Origin: Thalassotalea sp. G2M2-11
GTDB taxonomy: Bacteria; Pseudomonadota; Gammaproteobacteria; Enterobacterales; Alteromonadaceae
Assembly (NCBI RefSeq): GCF_017168195.1
Contig: NZ_JADNYL010000003.1
Location: forward strand, 579,931 to 643,930
DNA length: 64,000 nucleotides
Direction of reading: 5' to 3'
Below are positions 8,821 through 19,023 of this stretch, piece by piece. The position numbers were made by a program, and so were the translations under genes. Every line of letters starts with the position of its first letter. Positions within the stretch are counted from its first letter, which is position 1. The notes beneath the pieces are model-generated. The model was not told the DNA's origin and made no database searches. It saw only the letters and a program-made list of their open reading frames with translations.

Positions 8821-9402
8821 TTACTCCCCTTTTAACTCTGGCCATGCCGCTTTGAAATATTCCAACATGGTCCAAACCGTTAAAATAGTTGCAATAAAAT
8901 AAAACGCATAGGCAGCAAACATTAAAATTTCATGAGGAAAATGAAAGAAAATAAGTGGGATATCATAATCGGGTTGCCAAATTAAGCCCATGATACCAAG
9001 CATTTGTGCTGCAGTTTTATATTTGCCTAATTGCGAAACCGCCACTATGCTGCGTTTGCCTCGTGAAGACATAAATTCGCGCAAGCCACTAATAAAAATT
9101 TCTCGCGCAATCATCAACATTGCAGGCACCGCGATATACCAATGCTGAAAATCAACTGCAATCATGATTAATGCAGTTGCTACCATTAATTTATCAGCGA
9201 CGGGATCAATAAACGCACCAAACGCGGACGATTGATTTAATTTTCTCGCTAAGTAACCATCTAAGGCATCACTGATTGAAGCTAACCAAAAAACAGCAAA
9301 CGCGCCAAAATGATTCCATGAGATAGGTAAATAAAAAACAATAATAAAAACTGGGATTAAAATAATTCTAAATAAAGTTATTTGGTTTGGAATAGTCCAC
9401 AT
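8821..9402 (-). CDS. pgsA: CDP-diacylglycerol-glycerol-3-phosphate 3-phosphatidyltransferase
   Basis: This 193-residue membrane enzyme makes phosphatidylglycerophosphate from CDP-diacylglycerol and glycerol-3-phosphate, the committed step to phosphatidylglycerol and cardiolipin. The CDP-alcohol phosphotransferase motif D-x2-DG-x2-AR...D-x3-D is complete: D45, D48, G49, A52, R53, D66, D70. Several hydrophobic helices are visible (about 7-27, 33-45, 75-95, 150-180). The length is normal for the family. It lies downstream of uvrC and ahead of the tRNA cluster, the conserved gammaproteobacterial order. Confidence 0.96.
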   Translation of the reverse strand: MWTIPNQITLFRIILIPVFIIVFYLPISWNHFGAFAVFWLASISDALDGYLARKLNQSSAFGAFIDPVADKLMVATALIMIAVDFQHWYIAVPAMLMIAREIFISGLREFMSSRGKRSIVAVSQLGKYKTAAQMLGIMGLIWQPDYDIPLIFFHFPHEILMFAAYAFYFIATILTVWTMLEYFKAAWPELKGE

Positions 9403-9524
9403 ATATCCACACTACATTATTAGTACATCTAGTAAATCGCTAGCAAGAAACTATTAATCACAGCCATTAAAAACTAAAAGTAAACGATATAATTGTTATA
9501 TCGTTATTCTACACAGATATTGAA

Positions 9525-11363
9525 TTAATTGTCATGTAAGGCGTCATAAATATTTTGTGCTAAAGCAGAGCTAATGCCTGGTACTTTTTCTAACGTTTTT
9601 TGATCTGCCTTAATCACTTCCTGTAATCCACCAAGATAATTCAATAATGCTTGGCGTTTTTTAGCTCCTATACCAGGAATTGACTCTAAGGTGGATGTTT
9701 TACCCACTTTTTGTCGTTTAGCCCTGTGACCTGCAATCGCAAAACGATGGGATTCATCACGAATATGCTGCACTAAATGAAGTGCGGGTGAGGTACCAGG
9801 TAGTGAAATCAATTGATGACTGCCTGCCATAATAAGCGTTTCTAAGCCAGGCTTTCGTGATTCTCCTTTGGCCACCCCCACTAATAGAGGAGTTTTATCT
9901 AGTGCAAGTTCAGCAAAAAATTGCTCCGCTTTTGCCAATTGCCCTTTACCGCCATCAATAAAGACAATATCTGGCATATTATCGCTTGAAGTCACCTTGC
10001 CATAGCGTTTATTTAAAGCAAAGGCCATAGCGGCGTAATCATCTCCAGGAGTGATGCCATGAACATTATATCGACGATAATCACTCTTTAATGGCCCTTC
10101 TTGATTGAACACCACATTTGACGCGATGGTTTGCTGCCCCATGGTATGGCTGATATCAAAACACTCGATACGATTGATGCCATTGGGTAACTCGAATACG
10201 TCATTTAATGCAGAGAACCGTGCCTGCATTGACTCTTTATGACTATTTTTACTGGCTAATGCATTCTGGGCGTTAGTATTAGCAAGTTTTAAATACTGAG
10301 TGCGCTCAGAACGTACATTGGCTGAAACTTTAACATCATGCCGTGCCTGCTCCGCCAGTAATGATGTAAGTTCTATATCAGTATCTAAAGCAAATGGCAG
10401 TACGATTTCTTTAGGAATGTTCCCCGCCGCAATATCAACAGCGAAGTAATGCTGTTCGATAAATGCAATTAACACTTCGGTGTCCTGAGTATCAATAGGA
10501 ATCGTGGGGAAAAAGCTTTTGCTACCTAAAATTTTATGATCTCGGATAAACAATAAATGAATACAAACTTGCGATTGTTGACGATAAAAACCGATAACAT
10601 CCATTTCTGCCGCCATGCCACTGACAAATTGCTGTTGCTGTACCTTTCGTAAGGTCGCTATTTGATCACGATATTTAGCGGCTTTTTCAAACGCCAACGA
10701 TCGGCTTGCCTCTTCCATTTTAACGACAAGTTGTTCAATCACTTGAGAGTTTTTTCCGCGCAAAAACAACTTAGCTAAAGCCACTTGTTGGTGATAATCA
10801 TCAACTGAAATTCGATCTACACAAGGTGCAGAACAGCGGCCTAATTGATATTGCAAACAAGGGCGACTCCGTGCCCGATAATAACTATCTTCACATTGTC
10901 GAATAGGAAATAGTTTTTGCATCAGCCTTAAGCTTTCCCAAACGGCACCCACCGTTGGATAAGGACCAAAATACTCACCTTTGACCTTCTTCCCACCTCG
11001 ATGCAAGCCTAGTTTAGGGTGCTTATGATCGGTGATTAACAAGTAGGGGTATGATTTATCATCACGCAGTAAAATATTATATTTAGGCTGATATTTTTTT
11101 ATGTAATTATTTTCTAAAAGCAGCGCTTCCCCTTCGGTATGGGTCACGGTGACATCTATTGCACAAATTTGTTTAACTAAAGCTTTGGTTTTATTACTGC
11201 CAACATCTTTACGAAAATAACTGGCTAAGCGCTTTTTTAACTGTTTGGCTTTACCAACATAAATCACTTTTTGCTGGTGATCATACATGCGATACACCCC
11301 TGCTTGTTGAGAAACAGAGGCTAAGAATGCTTGGTGATCAAATGAGTTTTCTGGGGTAGACAA
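9525..11363 (-). CDS. uvrC: excinuclease ABC subunit C
   Basis: At 612 residues it is full length. The N-terminal GIY-YIG nuclease domain (about 17-95, AGVYRMYD...VIYVGKAKQLKKRL) makes the 3' incision. A Cys cluster near 160-180 (CEDSYYRARSRPCLQYQLGRC) and the UVR/UvrB-contact region around 200-235 follow. The RNase H-like 5' nuclease domain is at about 380-540 (RIECFDISHTMG, VFIDGGKGQL), and a tandem helix-hairpin-helix at about 555-610 (LESIPGIGAKKRQALL, LEKVPGISSALAQNIY). It acts in nucleotide excision repair with UvrA and UvrB. Its start is 14 bases after the uvrY stop, so the two are probably co-transcribed. Confidence 0.97.
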   Translation of the reverse strand: MSTPENSFDHQAFLASVSQQAGVYRMYDHQQKVIYVGKAKQLKKRLASYFRKDVGSNKTKALVKQICAIDVTVTHTEGEALLLENNYIKKYQPKYNILLRDDKSYPYLLITDHKHPKLGLHRGGKKVKGEYFGPYPTVGAVWESLRLMQKLFPIRQCEDSYYRARSRPCLQYQLGRCSAPCVDRISVDDYHQQVALAKLFLRGKNSQVIEQLVVKMEEASRSLAFEKAAKYRDQIATLRKVQQQQFVSGMAAEMDVIGFYRQQSQVCIHLLFIRDHKILGSKSFFPTIPIDTQDTEVLIAFIEQHYFAVDIAAGNIPKEIVLPFALDTDIELTSLLAEQARHDVKVSANVRSERTQYLKLANTNAQNALASKNSHKESMQARFSALNDVFELPNGINRIECFDISHTMGQQTIASNVVFNQEGPLKSDYRRYNVHGITPGDDYAAMAFALNKRYGKVTSSDNMPDIVFIDGGKGQLAKAEQFFAELALDKTPLLVGVAKGESRKPGLETLIMAGSHQLISLPGTSPALHLVQHIRDESHRFAIAGHRAKRQKVGKTSTLESIPGIGAKKRQALLNYLGGLQEVIKADQKTLEKVPGISSALAQNIYDALHDN

Positions 11364-11377
11364 TGGTTTATTAGCGA

Positions 11378-12022
11378 TTAAAGTTTTTCTGTTTTTAACA
11401 TGCCGTGGCGTATGGCTAAATGCGTTAATTCAACATCATTACTCACACCGAGTTTTTCGAACATACGATATCGATAGCTGTTTATCGTTTTCGTACTTAA
11501 TACGAGTTGTTCTGATATATCAGGAACTTTTTCACCACGAGTGATCATTAGCATAATTTGTAATTCACGCTCTGATAATGCGTTAAAAGGATTTTCATCG
11601 GCAGATTTAAATTGGCTGAGTGCCATTTGTTGGGCAATTTCAGGCGTTAAATAACGTTGGCCAGAATGAACCGCGCGAATGGCATTAACCATTTCATCAG
11701 GACCAGCGCCCTTAGTTAAATAGCCCGCCGCGCCAATTTGCATAACTTTGGTTGGGATAGGATCTTCGCAATAAACCGTTAACACGATCACCTTGACATC
11801 CGGCGCATAGCGAATAATTTTTTTCGTCGCTTCTAAGCCACCGATCCCCGGCATATTCATATCCATCAAGACAACATCCGGTTCTGTTTTACGACAAAAT
11901 TGTACGGCTTCTTCACCCGTTTTTGCTTCTCCGATCACCTTAAAACCTTTGATTTCGTCAAGTATTTTTCTAATACCTGTACGTACTAATTCGTGATCAT
12001 CTACTAATAAAACATTTATCAA
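11378..12022 (-). CDS. uvrY: response regulator UvrY/GacA
   Basis: The 214-residue protein is a NarL/FixJ-type regulator. The receiver domain covers 1-120 with phospho-acceptor D54 (VLMDMNMPG) and K104 (LTKGAG). The LuxR-type helix-turn-helix is at about 148-205 (LSERELQIMLMITRGEKVPDIS). Position directly before uvrC identifies it as UvrY/GacA, partner of BarA/GacS, which usually activates Csr small RNAs and so controls carbon flow and the transition to stationary growth. No CsrB-like RNA is recognisable in this window. Confidence 0.93.
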   Translation of the reverse strand: MINVLLVDDHELVRTGIRKILDEIKGFKVIGEAKTGEEAVQFCRKTEPDVVLMDMNMPGIGGLEATKKIIRYAPDVKVIVLTVYCEDPIPTKVMQIGAAGYLTKGAGPDEMVNAIRAVHSGQRYLTPEIAQQMALSQFKSADENPFNALSERELQIMLMITRGEKVPDISEQLVLSTKTINSYRYRMFEKLGVSNDVELTHLAIRHGMLKTEKL

Positions 12023-12176
12023 GGGAGGCTACCTTTATTTATCTTTTTCACTAGGTGTAAACAGCAAAGAACCGATAGAATAAAACCAAACTTTACCAAA
12101 CACAATCGAAATCATACCAAAGTAAATTAAAATTTTATCGCGACTTATCCGACTTATAATCAGTATAACAGATCAA

Positions 12177-12449
12177 TTATAACTTATGTTTATTAAGCCA
12201 ATTATTTAATAACCCTATTTGACCGTTTTTATAAGCAGCAAAAGTTAAGCGGATGGCATTGCTGAGTATGATGCTATCATTCCAGCCAGTTTGCTCAGCT
12301 ATCATTTGATAGCACTTTTTAGCTTCAGGAGATAAATAGCCACGCATTTCCTGTTTACCTTTCTCTTTTTGCCGATCACGATATCGTTTTTGCTTTTCAG
12401 CATTACTCAATGCTTTTTTCTTTCTATTTATCAATTCATTATCAGACAT
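12177..12449 (-). CDS. small basic protein, possible DNA-binding (unknown)
   Basis: I chose the ATG at 12449 (90 residues, MSDNELINRKKKALSNAEK) over an upstream TTG that would add three residues. The N-terminal third is very rich in Lys/Arg (KQKRYRDRQKEKGKQEM) and is followed by a helical region (LSPEAKKCYQMIAEQTGWNDSIILSNAIRLTFAAY). That pattern suggests a ribbon-helix-helix or similar small DNA-binding protein. No specific family is recognised. It stands alone between uvrY and fabA. Confidence 0.6.
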   Translation of the reverse strand: MSDNELINRKKKALSNAEKQKRYRDRQKEKGKQEMRGYLSPEAKKCYQMIAEQTGWNDSIILSNAIRLTFAAYKNGQIGLLNNWLNKHKL

Positions 12450-12610
12450 AAAACACAACTAAATTCTGGTTACGTATAACCACATTTTACCGATTGTTTG
12501 CGTTAACTCAAATAAATATTAATTAATTAACTGTTCAGAGTTGTTTAGTGTACAAGTGTTCGCTAAAGTAGCGCTTTTAAAAATTTATGAAACTAGAGTA
12601 ATTATTACCC

Positions 12611-13126
12611 ATGGAACAAAAGAATTCATTTTCCAAAGAAGATTTGATTTTAGCAGGCACTACCGACTTTTTTGGTGAAGGTAACAGTAAACTGCCTTCT
12701 GATAACATGTTAATGATGGACCGTATTAACCTTATTACCGAAGAAGGTGGTTTATTTGATAAGGGTGAAATTATCGCAGAGCTCGATATTACTCCAGATT
12801 TATGGTTTTTTGACTGTCACTTTAAAGGTGATCCGGTAATGCCTGGATGTTTAGGTTTAGACGCTATGTGGCAACTGGTTGGCTTTTATCTCGCATGGGC
12901 AGGTGGTCCAGGTCGTGGACGTGCTTTAGGTGTTGGTGAAGTTAAATTTACCGGTCAAATCTTACCAACCTCGAAAAAAGTAACTTATAAAATCGATTTA
13001 AAACGTGTTATCAAGCGTAAATTGTTTATGGGTATTGCTGATGGTACAGTCAGCGTCGATGGTAAAGTGATCTACACAGCAAAAGATTTGAAAGTGGGCC
13101 TATTTACCGATACGTCTTCGTTCTAA
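12611..13126 (+). CDS. fabA: 3-hydroxydecanoyl-ACP dehydratase/isomerase
   Basis: At 171 residues this matches FabA in length and motifs. The catalytic pair is H70 (FFDCH) and D84 ([12 protein letters not shown]), the same positions as in E. coli, and the [16 protein letters not shown] segment is typical. It dehydrates 3-hydroxydecanoyl-ACP and isomerises trans-2 to cis-3-decenoyl-ACP, the entry to unsaturated fatty acids needed for membrane fluidity. It is a single-gene unit followed by two inverted repeats. Confidence 0.97.
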   Translation: MEQKNSFSKEDLILAGTTDFFGEGNSKLPSDNMLMMDRINLITEEGGLFDKGEIIAELDITPDLWFFDCHFKGDPVMPGCLGLDAMWQLVGFYLAWAGGPGRGRALGVGEVKFTGQILPTSKKVTYKIDLKRVIKRKLFMGIADGTVSVDGKVIYTAKDLKVGLFTDTSSF

Positions 13127-13154
13127 CTAGTTCAAATACGCTCTATCACAAAGC

Positions 13155-13191
13155 TCAGCCGTTAATTATAGTCAATATAATTAACGGCTGA
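13155..13191 (+). terminator. 16-bp hairpin after fabA
   Basis: TCAGCCGTTAATTATA (13155-13170) pairs perfectly with 13176-13191 around a 5-base loop and is followed by TTTG. The stem is strong and the T-run short. Confidence 0.6.
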
Positions 13192-13222
13192 TTTGTTTCT
13201 AAGCAAGCCATAGTTACACAAA

Positions 13223-13249
13223 AAAAGCACAAGGGTTACTTGTGCTTTT
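13223..13249. terminator. bidirectional rho-independent terminator between fabA and eda
   Basis: AAAAGCACAAG / CTTGTGCTTTT, an 11-bp stem with GGTTA loop flanked by A and T runs. It can stop fabA from the left and the zwf-eda operon from the right. Confidence 0.8.
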
Positions 13250-13275
13250 CATTGTCTAACCCTGTTATTTTACGC

Positions 13276-13926
13276 TTACGACTTGATATGCGTTAGTGCT
13301 TGTTGAGTTAGTTGAGTAATTTTAGACCAGTCTTTTTGTGCAACAATATCATCTGAGACTAACCAAGAACCACCACAACACATGACATTTTTTAGTGCAA
13401 GATAATTGTTAATATTGTTTATGTTAATGCCGCCAGTAGGACAAAAACGTATATCTGGGAACGGACCACCAATTGACTGGATCGCTTTTACACCACCAGA
13501 TGCTTCTGCAGGAAAGAATTTAAAATGATCATAACCGTAATCAATACCATCCATTAATTCAGAAATTGATGAAATACCAGGAATTAATGCTACATTCCCT
13601 TCATTACCTGCTTGTAATAAATCTTTTGTTAAACCGGGGCTGATAGCAAATTTAGCCCCCGCATCGGCTGAACGTTGAAGTAATTCTCTATTTGTTACCG
13701 TTCCTGCGCCTACTACTGCTTCTGGTAGTTCTTTGGCAATAGTTCGGATCACATCAAGTGCGGCAGGCGTTCTTAAAGTGACTTCTAACACTTTCACATC
13801 GGCAGCAAGTAAAGCTTCTGCTATCGGCAACGCATCTTCAACGTCTTTAATAACTAACACAGGCACGAGTGGTCCCATCGCGAAAAGGTCTTGCGGCATA
13901 ACTTGCCATTTCTTAGTTAGGGTCAT
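13276..13926 (-). CDS. eda: KDPG/KHG aldolase
   Basis: The 216-residue aldolase cleaves 2-keto-3-deoxy-6-phosphogluconate to pyruvate and glyceraldehyde-3-phosphate, the last Entner-Doudoroff step. The Schiff-base lysine is K136 (HFKFFPAEASGG), the general acid/base E48 (VLEVTLRTPAAL), and the phosphate-binding loop FCPTGGI is present. It is the last gene of zwf-pgl-edd-glk-eda, 9 bases after glk. Confidence 0.96.
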   Translation of the reverse strand: MTLTKKWQVMPQDLFAMGPLVPVLVIKDVEDALPIAEALLAADVKVLEVTLRTPAALDVIRTIAKELPEAVVGAGTVTNRELLQRSADAGAKFAISPGLTKDLLQAGNEGNVALIPGISSISELMDGIDYGYDHFKFFPAEASGGVKAIQSIGGPFPDIRFCPTGGININNINNYLALKNVMCCGGSWLVSDDIVAQKDWSKITQLTQQALTHIKS

Positions 13927-13935
13927 AATTTCTTT

Positions 13936-14913
13936 TTATCCTAGATGTTGAAGATTATGTTGGCGAAGGTAAGCCGAAGCACCCAAAATGCCGGGTTGTG
14001 ATTCAGTAATAACGTAAGTTGGAATGTTTTGATTAAAGTCTTCGAAGCGCCCTTTGCTTTCAAAGCGGCTTCTAAATTCACTTTGTTCAATAAACTCTAT
14101 AAACCTTGGAACTATGCCACCAGCAATGTACACCCCGCCAAAACTGGCAAGAGTTAATGCTAGATTGCCAGCAAAACTTCCTAAAATACTACAAAATTGT
14201 GCTAATGATTGCTGACAAAGCTGACATTCTTTTGTCAATGCTTTAGCGGAAATGTCTTTAGCCGTGAGTTGAGGTAACTGAGCGTTATAAATGTGGTTCA
14301 ATGCTTGATAAATCTGCTCTAAACCTAAACCAGATAACAGCTGTTCATAAGAAACATGCTCATATTTAGTAAACAAGAAAGCCAGTATTTCACTTTCAAT
14401 TTTATTGACAGGGGCAAAGTCAACATGCCCTCCTTCACCACCTAATGCATGCCAATGCTCACCAATAGCCAAAGCATTAGCGACACCAAGGCCAGTGCCA
14501 GGACCACAAATAGAAATAGGTTTGCCTGCTACTGCCTTACCACCACCAATTTTCACTTTTTGGTTATCTTTAAGATGAGGAATGGCGTGAGCAATGGCTG
14601 TGTAATCATTGATCAACACCAGCTTATTAAGGTTTAACTCTTGTTTAAGCTCTCTTTTAGAAAAGCGCCAAGGCAAGTTTGTCATTGAGATCCAGTCATT
14701 TTCGACCGGACAAGCAATTGCTAAACAAGCATTAATGGTTGCATTGCTTAAACCTACTTCTTCAATATAGGTTTTTAATACGGCTGATAAACTCTCATAC
14801 TCAGCGCATTGATACACTTTAATGTTGCCTGCGGCTTCTTCATTAGCAAAATAACCAAGGCGAATATTAGTGCCGCCAATATCAGCTACAATATTAACAA
14901 TAGTATGTGACAT
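13936..14913 (-). CDS. glk: glucokinase
   Basis: A 325-residue Glk-family kinase (bacterial ROK-independent type). It has the N-terminal ATP phosphate loop (VADIGGTNIRLGYF), the sugar-binding Asp in LVLINDYTAIAHAI, and the GPGTGLGVA and GGEGGHVDF motifs. It phosphorylates free glucose to glucose-6-phosphate, feeding zwf in the same operon. The start lies 2 bases after the edd stop, so translation is coupled. Its inclusion means internal glucose can go straight to pyruvate by products of this one transcript. Confidence 0.95.
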   Translation of the reverse strand: MSHTIVNIVADIGGTNIRLGYFANEEAAGNIKVYQCAEYESLSAVLKTYIEEVGLSNATINACLAIACPVENDWISMTNLPWRFSKRELKQELNLNKLVLINDYTAIAHAIPHLKDNQKVKIGGGKAVAGKPISICGPGTGLGVANALAIGEHWHALGGEGGHVDFAPVNKIESEILAFLFTKYEHVSYEQLLSGLGLEQIYQALNHIYNAQLPQLTAKDISAKALTKECQLCQQSLAQFCSILGSFAGNLALTLASFGGVYIAGGIVPRFIEFIEQSEFRSRFESKGRFEDFNQNIPTYVITESQPGILGASAYLRQHNLQHLG

Positions 14914-14915
14914 GG

Positions 14916-16748
14916 TTATTCTTGACCCTCAAATAACGAACAAGCACCCGTATTTGCCGAGCTTAAATTGTTACGCATAAAACCGAAGAGCTCTCGACCC
15001 ATGCCCTGGTGATGTCCATTGACATTAAATTGTGCATTTTCACGCTGCGCTAACTCTTGCTGATCAACTAACAAAGTTAACTGACCAGATTCACCATCGA
15101 CTAACATCATATCGCCTGTTTTTACTTTAGCGATCAAACCGCCATCAAGTGCTTCAGGAGATAAATGAATAGCAGCAGGTACTTTACCTGATGCACCAGA
15201 CATACGACCATCGGTAACCAACGCAACTTTAAAGCCTTTATCCTGTAACACACCTAATGGTGGCGTTAATTTATGTAATTCAGGCATGCCCCGTGCTTTA
15301 GGTCCTTGAAATCGAACCACAGCAACAAAATCTTTTTCTAATTCACCCGCTTTAAACGCCGTTTCAAGTTCATGTTGATCTTCAAAAACAACCGCTGGTG
15401 CCTTAATAACAGTGCTGCCTTCACGTAACGATGATGTTTTAAGCACCGACACACCTAAATTACCTTTAAGTACTTTTAAGCCGCCATCTGCTTTAAACGG
15501 AGCATCAACTGTCGCAATAACTTCTGGATCGCCTGACACATCGACACTATCAACCCACTGTAATTTTCCATCAACCAGTTCTGGCTGTTTGGTGTAACGA
15601 TTTAGACCATGGCCGCAGACAGTATCGACGTCTTCATGAAGTAAACCAGCCCCAAGCAACTGTTTAAATAATAACGCCATACCACCAGCCTGTTGGAAGT
15701 GATTAATATCAGCAGAACCATTAGGGTAAATACGGGTAATTAACGGCACAGCATCAGATAAATCATTAAAATCTTGGAAATTAATGATGATGCCTGCAGC
15801 TCTTGCAAATGCTATTATGTGCATGGTTAAGTTAGTTGAACCACCGGTTGCTAATAATGCCACGATGGCATTAACAATAGATTTTTCAGTGATCATTTTG
15901 CCGGCAGGCATGTAGTTACCAGATTGTTGCGTTAAACGGGTAACCTGACGCGCAGCAGCTTTAGTCAATTCTTCTCTCAATGGGGTATTAGGTGAGACAA
16001 ATGATGCACCTGGTAAGTGTAACCCCATCACTTCAACCACCAATTGGTTAGAGTTGGCTGTGCCAAAGAAAGTACAAGTGCCAGGCGCATGATATGAAGC
16101 TGATTCAGCTTCTAATAATTTATCTTCGCCAATTTCACCTTTAGCAAATTGTTGACGAACACGAGCTTTCTCTTTATTAGGGATCCCTGAAGGCATCGGG
16201 CCGGCTGGCACAAAAACGGTTGGTAAGTGGCCAAATGTCATGGTAGCAATTAGTAAACCAGGGACAATTTTATCACAAATCCCAAGCATTAATGCGCCGT
16301 CAAACATGTTATGTGATAACGCAACAGCGCTTGACATTGCAATAACATCTCGACTCATTAAGCTCAAATCCATACCAGGCTGACCTTGCGTGACACCATC
16401 ACACATTGCAGGTACACCACCAGCAAATTGGGCAACCCCGCCTGTTTCACGTACGGCTTCTTTAATCACTTCAGGATAAGTTTCATAAGGTTGATGCGCA
16501 GACAACATGTCATTATAGGCAGACACAATAGCCACATCAGAATGGTTAATACCACGTAAAACATCTTTATCCGATTTACCACAAGCAGCAAAACCATGAG
16601 CTAAATTACCACAAGATAAACTCGCACGATGGACAGTTTGAGACTTAGCAGCATCAATTTTAGCCAAATATGCTTGGCGTGATGCTTTACTTCGTTCAAC
16701 AATACGCTCCGTGATTGCTACTATTTGTTGATTCATTTTATTCGCCAT
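14916..16748 (-). CDS. edd: 6-phosphogluconate dehydratase
   Basis: The 610-residue protein belongs to the IlvD/Edd family. Visible hallmarks are [19 protein letters not shown] (around 120), the [11 protein letters not shown] cysteine motif that helps bind the Fe-S cluster, [11 protein letters not shown], and [20 protein letters not shown] near the C-terminus. It dehydrates 6-phosphogluconate to KDPG. It sits between pgl and glk with 2-3 base gaps. Confidence 0.97.
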   Translation of the reverse strand: MANKMNQQIVAITERIVERSKASRQAYLAKIDAAKSQTVHRASLSCGNLAHGFAACGKSDKDVLRGINHSDVAIVSAYNDMLSAHQPYETYPEVIKEAVRETGGVAQFAGGVPAMCDGVTQGQPGMDLSLMSRDVIAMSSAVALSHNMFDGALMLGICDKIVPGLLIATMTFGHLPTVFVPAGPMPSGIPNKEKARVRQQFAKGEIGEDKLLEAESASYHAPGTCTFFGTANSNQLVVEVMGLHLPGASFVSPNTPLREELTKAAARQVTRLTQQSGNYMPAGKMITEKSIVNAIVALLATGGSTNLTMHIIAFARAAGIIINFQDFNDLSDAVPLITRIYPNGSADINHFQQAGGMALLFKQLLGAGLLHEDVDTVCGHGLNRYTKQPELVDGKLQWVDSVDVSGDPEVIATVDAPFKADGGLKVLKGNLGVSVLKTSSLREGSTVIKAPAVVFEDQHELETAFKAGELEKDFVAVVRFQGPKARGMPELHKLTPPLGVLQDKGFKVALVTDGRMSGASGKVPAAIHLSPEALDGGLIAKVKTGDMMLVDGESGQLTLLVDQQELAQRENAQFNVNGHHQGMGRELFGFMRNNLSSANTGACSLFEGQE

Positions 16749-16751
16749 AAG

Positions 16752-17444
16752 TTACTCCGCCCAAAATACTTGGGTATTAATTACTGGATCATGAAGAAAT
16801 GCTCGAATAGGCATAGCTTTGATATCACTGTTGGCACAAGCTTGTTCAAGTACCGCTTTTTTGCTGTCACCACTAATATGTAAAAAGGTGTTTTTACTTT
16901 GCTTTAACGCATTGAAACTAAAAGTAATGCGATCATGTGGTGCCGTTGTTGGTACGACTTTCAATAATGAAGGACAATCAGCTGAAAGTGCCTGATTAAT
17001 TTGTTCGCTACAAGGGAATAACGATGCCGTATGCCCGTCTTCTCCCATACCTAAAATGAGAACGTCAAACGGTAACAGGGCTGAATCAGCGGCTAAATTC
17101 AAATCAGCAAGTGTTTCTTCTGATAATTCTTCCCCTTGTTTTAAGTGAAAAAATTTCGCGTTAACAGCTTGGTTTTGTAATAAATTTTCGTGAACTAATC
17201 GGGTATTACTGCTGTCACTATCAATATCCACCCAGCGTTCATCCGCTAACGTAATGGTAATATCAGCCCAAGGCAGTGCTTTTTGTGACAATTCGGTAAA
17301 AAAACCTTTTGGCGTTGAGCCGCCAGAAACAGCGATACTCGCTTTACCTTTCATATTCACTGCATCGGTTAAAATCGCAGCAACTTTATCAGACAATGCA
17401 GTATCTAATTCACTGCGCTGAGAAAATTCATTTAATTGATACAT
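16752..17444 (-). CDS. pgl: 6-phosphogluconolactonase
   Basis: This 230-residue DevB/Pgl-type lactonase of the NagB-like fold hydrolyses 6-phosphogluconolactone to 6-phosphogluconate. Recognisable segments are AVSGGSTPKGFF (about 39-50), LADERWVDIDSDSSNTRLV, LILGMGEDGHTASLFP and the RITFSFNAL region. The start follows the zwf stop by one base. Confidence 0.95.
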   Translation of the reverse strand: MYQLNEFSQRSELDTALSDKVAAILTDAVNMKGKASIAVSGGSTPKGFFTELSQKALPWADITITLADERWVDIDSDSSNTRLVHENLLQNQAVNAKFFHLKQGEELSEETLADLNLAADSALLPFDVLILGMGEDGHTASLFPCSEQINQALSADCPSLLKVVPTTAPHDRITFSFNALKQSKNTFLHISGDSKKAVLEQACANSDIKAMPIRAFLHDPVINTQVFWAE

Positions 17445-17445
17445 A

Positions 17446-18915
17446 TTATTCTACCCATTGGCGATCATCACGCGCGATTAAAGCAATTGAAGAAACAGGT
17501 CCCCATGAACCAGCAGGATAAGATTTAGGCGGCTCATTCGTGGCTTGCCATGCTTCAATAATGCTATCCGCCCATTGCCAAGCAGCTTCAACTTCATCAC
17601 GGCTAACAAATAATGACTGATTACCATTAATCACTTCGAGCATTAAACGTTCATAAGCATCAACAACACGTTGATTATCGTAAGTATCAGAAAAGCTAAG
17701 ATCGAGTTTGTTTTCATGAAGATTCATCTGGTTAGCAATACCGGGGATTTTATTCATCATTTGCAGCTCAACCCCTTCATCGGGCTGGAGACGAATTGTC
17801 AATTTATTTGCAGGTAGATCGGCATAACTATCTTTGAAAATATTGTGAGGTTGCTCTTTAAAATGAACAACAATTTCGCTGTGCTTCGCTGGCATTCTTT
17901 TACCTGTGCGTAAGTAGAAAGGTACACCTTTCCAACGCCAGTTATCAATTTCAGCTTTAATTGCAACAAAGGTTTCGGTATTACTGTTTGCTTTCGCACC
18001 ATCTTCATTCAAATAGCCAGGTACGGCACTTCCATTTAAAAAACCATCGGCATATTGGCCACGCACAGTTTTTTCTTTAACGTTTGAACGATCAATGGGG
18101 ACTAAGGCTTTAACAGCTTTAAGTTTTTCGGCGCGAATACTCTCAGCACTTAAATCAGCAGGAGGCTCCATCGCAAGTAAAGACAGAATTTGCAGTAAAT
18201 GATTTTGCACCATATCACGCATTTGACCAGCATCATCATAAAAGCCCCAACGGCCTTCAATACCGACACTTTCTGCAACCGTTATCTGAATATGATCAAT
18301 AGAGTTACGATCCCAATTATTAGTTAATAACGAGTTAGCAAAACGTAATACCAGTAGATTAAGGACTGTTTCTTTACCTAAATAATGATCAATACGATAG
18401 ATCTGATTTTCTTTAAAGTGCTTTGACACTTGATCATTAATCACTTTTGATGATTCAAGGCTATGGCCAATAGGTTTTTCCATCACCACTCGTACATCGT
18501 CAGTGATCAGCCCTGCCGCATGTAAACCATCAGACATATCACCATAAATAGCTGGCGGTGTTGAATAATAAAAAACACGGGTTTGATGCCCTTCCGCTAA
18601 AGTATCTGCCAATTTGCTATAGGCGGCTAAATCCTTAAAATCGAGTTGCTGATACACCAGTCGGCTGAGGAATCGAGCAAGGGTTTCTTTGTCGAGTCCC
18701 TCTTTAACAAAGTTAGTTAAATTCTCTTCTACTAACGCGATTAACTCTGTTAAAGGTAAATCTTGACGAGCTACGGCAACAATGCGGCTTTCTTGATGTA
18801 ACAACCCAACATGGTCTAACTGATAGAGTGCAGGAAGTAATTTACGGCGAGACAAGTCACCTAAAGCACCAAAAATAACGAATTCACTTGCAGACTGATA
18901 ATCAGAGTTTTTCAT
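17446..18915 (-). CDS. zwf: glucose-6-phosphate 1-dehydrogenase
   Basis: The 489-residue enzyme has the cofactor fingerprint FGALGDLSRRKLLPALYQL (about 14-32), the substrate/catalytic motif RIDHYLGKETVLNLLVLRF (about 175-193) and EKPIGHSL. It oxidises glucose-6-phosphate to 6-phosphogluconolactone with NAD(P)+. It is the first gene of the operon, divergent from hexR. Two HexR-like operators lie 33-47 and 94-108 bases before its ATG. Confidence 0.97.
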   Translation of the reverse strand: MKNSDYQSASEFVIFGALGDLSRRKLLPALYQLDHVGLLHQESRIVAVARQDLPLTELIALVEENLTNFVKEGLDKETLARFLSRLVYQQLDFKDLAAYSKLADTLAEGHQTRVFYYSTPPAIYGDMSDGLHAAGLITDDVRVVMEKPIGHSLESSKVINDQVSKHFKENQIYRIDHYLGKETVLNLLVLRFANSLLTNNWDRNSIDHIQITVAESVGIEGRWGFYDDAGQMRDMVQNHLLQILSLLAMEPPADLSAESIRAEKLKAVKALVPIDRSNVKEKTVRGQYADGFLNGSAVPGYLNEDGAKANSNTETFVAIKAEIDNWRWKGVPFYLRTGKRMPAKHSEIVVHFKEQPHNIFKDSYADLPANKLTIRLQPDEGVELQMMNKIPGIANQMNLHENKLDLSFSDTYDNQRVVDAYERLMLEVINGNQSLFVSRDEVEAAWQWADSIIEAWQATNEPPKSYPAGSWGPVSSIALIARDDRQWVE

Positions 18916-18947
18916 AAGAAGTATTCTCTTGTTTCTAATCTTTTTAT

Positions 18948-18962
18948 TGTAACTAAACTACA
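18948..18962. promoter_or_regulatory. HexR-like operator 1 (zwf side)
   Basis: TGTAACTAAACTACA is an imperfect palindrome resembling the published HexR motif (about TGTARTWAAATTACA). It lies just upstream of zwf, where repression would block the whole operon. HexR normally releases DNA when it binds KDPG. Confidence 0.6.
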
Positions 18963-19008
18963 TTTACAACTAATTTATCGCGTGTGAACCACGCAGTAAA
19001 GTGTTTTT

Positions 19009-19023
19009 TGTAATTTTACTACA
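19009..19023. promoter_or_regulatory. HexR operator 2 (intergenic)
   Basis: TGTAATTTTACTACA reads TGTAGTAAAATTACA on the other strand, a full match to TGTARTWAAATTACA. Its centre is 61 bases from operator 1. It lies between zwf and hexR and could serve both directions. Confidence 0.8.
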
